A stretch of 43,146 nt of DNA from Gemmatimonadota bacterium (GTDB taxonomy: Bacteria; Gemmatimonadota; Gemmatimonadetes; Gemmatimonadales; GWC2-71-9). A model generated the notes under the pieces. That model ran no database searches, was not told the origin of the DNA, and worked only from the letters and a program-made list of their open reading frames with translations. Each line of letters starts with the position of its first letter. Within the stretch, counting starts at the first letter, position 1. Positions 39,890 through 43,146 of this stretch are shown piece after piece. The stretch is taken from assembly GCA_003220855.1 (NCBI GenBank), contig QHTP01000021.1, positions 1 to 43,146 on the forward strand, given 5' to 3'. The position numbers were made by a program, and so were the translations under genes.

Positions 39890-42800
39890 ATGGCCCGCGT
39901 TCTGGCCGTAATCGCGCCACTCCTCCTGCTCGTCCCTACCGCCCGAACCCAGCAGATCGACACCACGCTGTGGACGCGTCTGCGGTACCGCTTCGTCGGC
40001 CCCGAGGGCAACCGCGCGGTGGCCGTGGCGGGAGAGCCCGGCAATCCGCTGGTCGCCTACGTGGGGGCCGCCTCTGGAGGAATCTGGAAGACCGAAGACG
40101 GTGGCGTACACTGGCGCGCGGTGTTCGACAGCGAGCCGGCCCAGGCGATCGGCGCGATCGCGGTGGCGCCGTCCGCCCACAACGTGCTGTGGGCGGGCAC
40201 CGGCGAGACGTTCTTCATTCGCTCGACCACGGCGCTCGGCAACGGGGTCTATCGGTCGACGGACGGCGGCCGCAGCTGGCAGCACCAGGGGCTGGACGGC
40301 ACGGGACGGATCGCGCGCATCGTGATCCATCCCACGAACCCGGAGCTGGTGCTCGTGTGCGCGCTGGGACGGGCGTACGGGCCGGCCCAGGACCGCGGCG
40401 TGTACCGCACCATCGACGGCGGCAAGACGTGGGCCCGCGTGCTGTTCGTCGATCCCAACACCGGTTGCTCGGACCTCGCCGTGGATCCGGGCGACCCGAA
40501 CACGCTATTCGCCGGGATGTGGCAGTTCGAGGTCAAGACCTGGCACCTCCAGAGCGGCGGGCCGGGGAGTGGGCTATGGGTGTCACGGGACGGCGGCGCG
40601 ACGTGGCAGCGAATCGTGGGGCATGGCCTGCCCGACGCGCGGCACGTCGTGGGCAAGGTCGCCGTGGCCGTGGCGCCGTCGAACCCGAATACGGTATATG
40701 CACTGATCGAGGACCAGGACCCCACGCTCTATCGCAGCGACGACCGGGGCACGAGCTGGCACGTCGTGAGCCACGACCACACCATGGCCGAGCGCGCGCC
40801 GTACTACGTGCGCTTCGCCGTCGCGCCGGACGACGAGGAGCGGCTGTATTTCGTCTCTGTGCGGTTCAGCATGTCGCGCGACGGCGGCCGCACCCTGGCC
40901 CGCTCGGGCTACGAGGGAGGCGGCGACAACCACGACATCTGGATCGACCCGCTGAACCCCGACCGCTTCATGGTGGCGCACGACGGCGGCGCGAGCATCA
41001 CGCTCAACCGCGGCCGGACGTTCATGCGCATCGTGCTGCCGATCGCCCAGATGTACCACGTGCACGTCGACACGCGCGTGCCGTACTATGTGTACGGCAA
41101 CCGCCAGGATGGCTCCTCGTACCGCATGCCCAGTCGCAGCCTGGCGGACGGCATCTCGGAGGGGGCGTGGCAGCACGTGGGAGGCTGCGAGAGCGGATTC
41201 GGTATCCCCGACACGGTGGACAACGCGACCGTCTGGTCTGGCTGCTACGACGGGGGGCTGGAAGTCTACGACGTGCGTACGGGCCACCCGCGCAACGTGC
41301 GCGTCTGGCCGGAAGCCGGGTACGGGTGGCGGCCCGCCGACTTGAAGTTCCGCTGGAACTGGACCTTCCCGATCATGATCTCGCCGCACGATCACCGGCG
41401 CGTGTACGTGGGCAGCCAGTACGTGCACGTCACCACCGATGGCGGAGCGAGCTGGAAGGTGGTGAGCCCCGACCTCACCCGTAACGACACGAGCCACCAG
41501 CAAAGCTCCGGCGGCGTCACGACGGACAACCTCATGACGTTCGACGGCGCGACGCTGTTCGCGCTGGCGGAGTCGCCCGTGCAGGCCGGCGTGATCTGGG
41601 CGGGATCGAACGACGGCCTGGTGCACGTCACGCGCGACGCCGGAACGAGCTGGACGGACGTGACGGGCAACCTGCCGAAGCTCGCGCCCTGGGGGAAGAT
41701 CTCGAACATCGAGCCGTCGCGATTCGACGGCGGGGCGGCGTACATCGCGGTCGACCTGCACGAGCTGGACGACCTCGACCCCTACATCTTCAAGACCACG
41801 GACTTGGGCAGGAGCTGGAAGCGGATCTCGGACGGCCTGCCCCGCTCGCCGCTGGGGTTCGTGCACGTGGTGCGCGAGGACCCGGCGCGGCGTGGGATGC
41901 TGTTCGCCGGCACCGAGAGCGGCGTGTACGTGACGCTCGACGACGGCGCGCGCTGGCTGCCGCTGCAGACCAACCTCCCTCACGCCCCCGTCTCGTGGAT
42001 GACCGTGCAGCCGCACTTCCACGACCTCGTGGTCGCGACCTACGGGCGGGGGATCTGGATTCTGGATGACATCTCGCCCTTGGAGGACCCCGCCCTAACG
42101 GGCGGGGCCATGGCGGGCGGGGCTATGCTGTTCAAACCACGCTCGGCATATCGGTTTCGCAGTCAGCAAGGGATCGTCAGCGCGCCGAACAGCGCCGTGC
42201 GGGTGGACAGCGTGCCCGAGGGCGCGGACCTGACGTACTACCTGCCGGCCGCCCTCGCCGACACGGCCGCTGCGCCCGACAGCGCACATCCGCGCCGCGC
42301 CGCCAAGATCGTCGTGCTGGGCGCGAGCGGCGACACCGTGCGCGTGCTCGAGGGCGAACGCAAGGCGGGGTTGAACCGGGTGTGGTGGGACCTGCGCTAC
42401 ACCCGGCCCACCGTGCCGAAGCTGCGGACGCCCCCGCCCGGCAAACCGTTCGTGCACACCGGGCCGGACGGTACGCGCCCGCTCGTGACCTGGGACCTCG
42501 ATCTGTCGCTGCACGGACCATTCGTGTCGCCGGGCAGTTACCAGGTACGGCTCACCCTGGGCGACAGCGCGGCGAGCGCGACGACGCTCACCCAGTCGCT
42601 CACCGTGCTCAAGGACCCCAACACCGCCGCGACCGACTCGGACGTGCTGGCGCAGACCCGGCTGGCGCTCGCGATCCGCGCCTCGCAGGACAGCGTGGCG
42701 CGGATGATCAACCGGCTGGAGTGGGTGCGGAAGCAGCTCGCGGACTTGAGCGGTCAACTGCGGTCGGACACTGCGCTCACGGGGGACTCGAGCGCCAAGC

Positions 42801-43146
42801 GGATTGCGAGCCTCGCGGACTCGCTCGACCGGCACGCCAGCGCCGTCGAGGGAGTGCTGTTCGACGTGCACCTGACCGGTGCGCGCGAGGATGCGTTCCG
42901 CAGCCCGATGCAGCTGTACGGCCGGCTGGCGGCGCTCGAGTCCGACGTATCCGAGAGCGGGGCGGACTTCGCGCCCACGACGCAACAGCAGGCGGTCTAC
43001 GAGCTGTTCACCCAGCGACTCGGCGACGCATCGGTCCGGTTCGCCGGTTTCATGGAGCGGGAGTTGCCCGCGTTCGGCGCCGAGCTACGCAAGGCGCCCC
43101 TGAAAGACATCGTCGCCGCCGGCGTGGACGCGGGCGCGCCGCCGCG
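39890..43146 (+). CDS. Large exported BNR/VPS10-like repeat protein (3' end beyond window)
   Basis: Open from ATG 39890 to the window edge (1085 complete codons). A signal peptide (LAVIAPLLLLVPTARTQQ) is followed by many BNR/sortilin-type bladed repeats with the S/D-x-D-G-G-x-T/S-W signature: KTEDGGVHWR, RSTDGGRSWQ, RTIDGGKTWA, SRDGGATWQR, TTDGGASWKV, TRDAGTSWTD, KTTDLGRSWK, LDDGARWLPL. From residue ~760 a different domain follows, with RVWWDLRYTRP and helical RINRLEWVRKQL-type segments. Such proteins are often annotated as glycosyl hydrolase/sialidase or VPS10-domain proteins in Gemmatimonadota. No catalytic site of true sialidases is evident, so a binding role is as likely. An in-frame 15-bp tandem duplication sits near 42100. 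Confidence 0.9.
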   Translation, partial: MARVLAVIAPLLLLVPTARTQQIDTTLWTRLRYRFVGPEGNRAVAVAGEPGNPLVAYVGAASGGIWKTEDGGVHWRAVFDSEPAQAIGAIAVAPSAHNVLWAGTGETFFIRSTTALGNGVYRSTDGGRSWQHQGLDGTGRIARIVIHPTNPELVLVCALGRAYGPAQDRGVYRTIDGGKTWARVLFVDPNTGCSDLAVDPGDPNTLFAGMWQFEVKTWHLQSGGPGSGLWVSRDGGATWQRIVGHGLPDARHVVGKVAVAVAPSNPNTVYALIEDQDPTLYRSDDRGTSWHVVSHDHTMAERAPYYVRFAVAPDDEERLYFVSVRFSMSRDGGRTLARSGYEGGGDNHDIWIDPLNPDRFMVAHDGGASITLNRGRTFMRIVLPIAQMYHVHVDTRVPYYVYGNRQDGSSYRMPSRSLADGISEGAWQHVGGCESGFGIPDTVDNATVWSGCYDGGLEVYDVRTGHPRNVRVWPEAGYGWRPADLKFRWNWTFPIMISPHDHRRVYVGSQYVHVTTDGGASWKVVSPDLTRNDTSHQQSSGGVTTDNLMTFDGATLFALAESPVQAGVIWAGSNDGLVHVTRDAGTSWTDVTGNLPKLAPWGKISNIEPSRFDGGAAYIAVDLHELDDLDPYIFKTTDLGRSWKRISDGLPRSPLGFVHVVREDPARRGMLFAGTESGVYVTLDDGARWLPLQTNLPHAPVSWMTVQPHFHDLVVATYGRGIWILDDISPLEDPALTGGAMAGGAMLFKPRSAYRFRSQQGIVSAPNSAVRVDSVPEGADLTYYLPAALADTAAAPDSAHPRRAAKIVVLGASGDTVRVLEGERKAGLNRVWWDLRYTRPTVPKLRTPPPGKPFVHTGPDGTRPLVTWDLDLSLHGPFVSPGSYQVRLTLGDSAASATTLTQSLTVLKDPNTAATDSDVLAQTRLALAIRASQDSVARMINRLEWVRKQLADLSGQLRSDTALTGDSSAKRIASLADSLDRHASAVEGVLFDVHLTGAREDAFRSPMQLYGRLAALESDVSESGADFAPTTQQQAVYELFTQRLGDASVRFAGFMERELPAFGAELRKAPLKDIVAAGVDAGAPP

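Noticed and set aside
36511..41484. A 1657-codon open frame on the plus strand
   Set aside because: It lies antisense to the RND permease and then runs out of frame through the BNR-repeat gene. High GC content leaves such frames open by chance, and its translation is Arg/His-rich without any domain pattern.
1..43146. CRISPR arrays, insertion sequences, tRNA and rRNA genes
   Set aside because: No regularly spaced direct repeats, transposase motifs, cloverleaf-like segments or conserved rRNA blocks were seen. Intergenic regions are mostly below 220 bp.

Overview
High-GC bacterial chromosome segment (43.1 kb) with about 36 protein genes on both strands, a few decayed genes, and no rRNA, tRNA, CRISPR or intact mobile element that I can see. 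The content points to a Gram-negative soil-type bacterium, most likely Gemmatimonadota. The reasons are GC-rich codons, a TolC/RND tripartite pump, many secreted 'Ala-Gln' type proteins (M28 peptidase, DUF2911, esterase, BNR/VPS10 repeat protein), a Ser/Thr kinase, and several TAnnTT -10 boxes of the kind described for Bacteroidetes-like (FCB) sigma-A promoters. The phylum is an inference, not read from a marker gene.

Layout. 1-7.1 kb (mostly minus strand): aldo/keto reductase (cut by the window edge), quinone oxidoreductase, ThiS/MoaD-like protein, threonine synthase, class I aminotransferase, elongation factor P and a lipase-maturation-factor membrane protein. Two strong hairpins separate the amino-acid genes. 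7.2-11.5 kb (plus): coiled-coil lipoprotein, ABM-like protein, proline dehydrogenase, class V aminotransferase, DUF2911 protein. 11.5-13.2 kb (minus): a degenerate REC-GGDEF protein and a NarL-type response regulator. 13.3-16.5 kb: a Cas4-like/DEDD nuclease fusion (DUF2779) convergent with an XdhC-MocA molybdenum-cofactor maturation pair. 16.6-18.9 kb: SBP56/methanethiol-oxidase-like protein, a patch of gene remnants, HAD phosphatase. 18.9-24.8 kb: potassium-channel-like protein, divergent from a secreted CotH-like protein coupled to a polyphosphate kinase carrying a CYTH-like N-terminal extension. 24.8-27.5 kb: three-gene ABC-2 exporter. 27.5-29.8 kb: stand-alone Ser/Thr kinase, XRE regulator and a divergent small ABM-like gene with an operator-rich, AT-rich intergenic region. 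29.9-33.3 kb: secreted esterase and M28 peptidase. 33.5-34.1 kb: a truncated GNAT-like gene. 34.1-39.7 kb (minus): RND permease, adaptor and TolC in one tightly overlapping operon. 39.9 kb to the end: a large BNR/VPS10-like repeat protein running off the window.

The most promising biology is the 20.16-24.41 kb pair. A secreted protein with CotH/HipA-like kinase motifs lies directly upstream of a PPK1 whose first ~360 residues look like a triphosphate-tunnel (CYTH) domain plus a second small domain. This resembles the known bacterial pairing of CotH kinases with VTC-type polyphosphate polymerases, but built on PPK1. Other points of note are an elongation factor P with Asn at the modification site, a four-copy heptamer repeat inside xdhC, and a double-degenerate REC-GGDEF protein.
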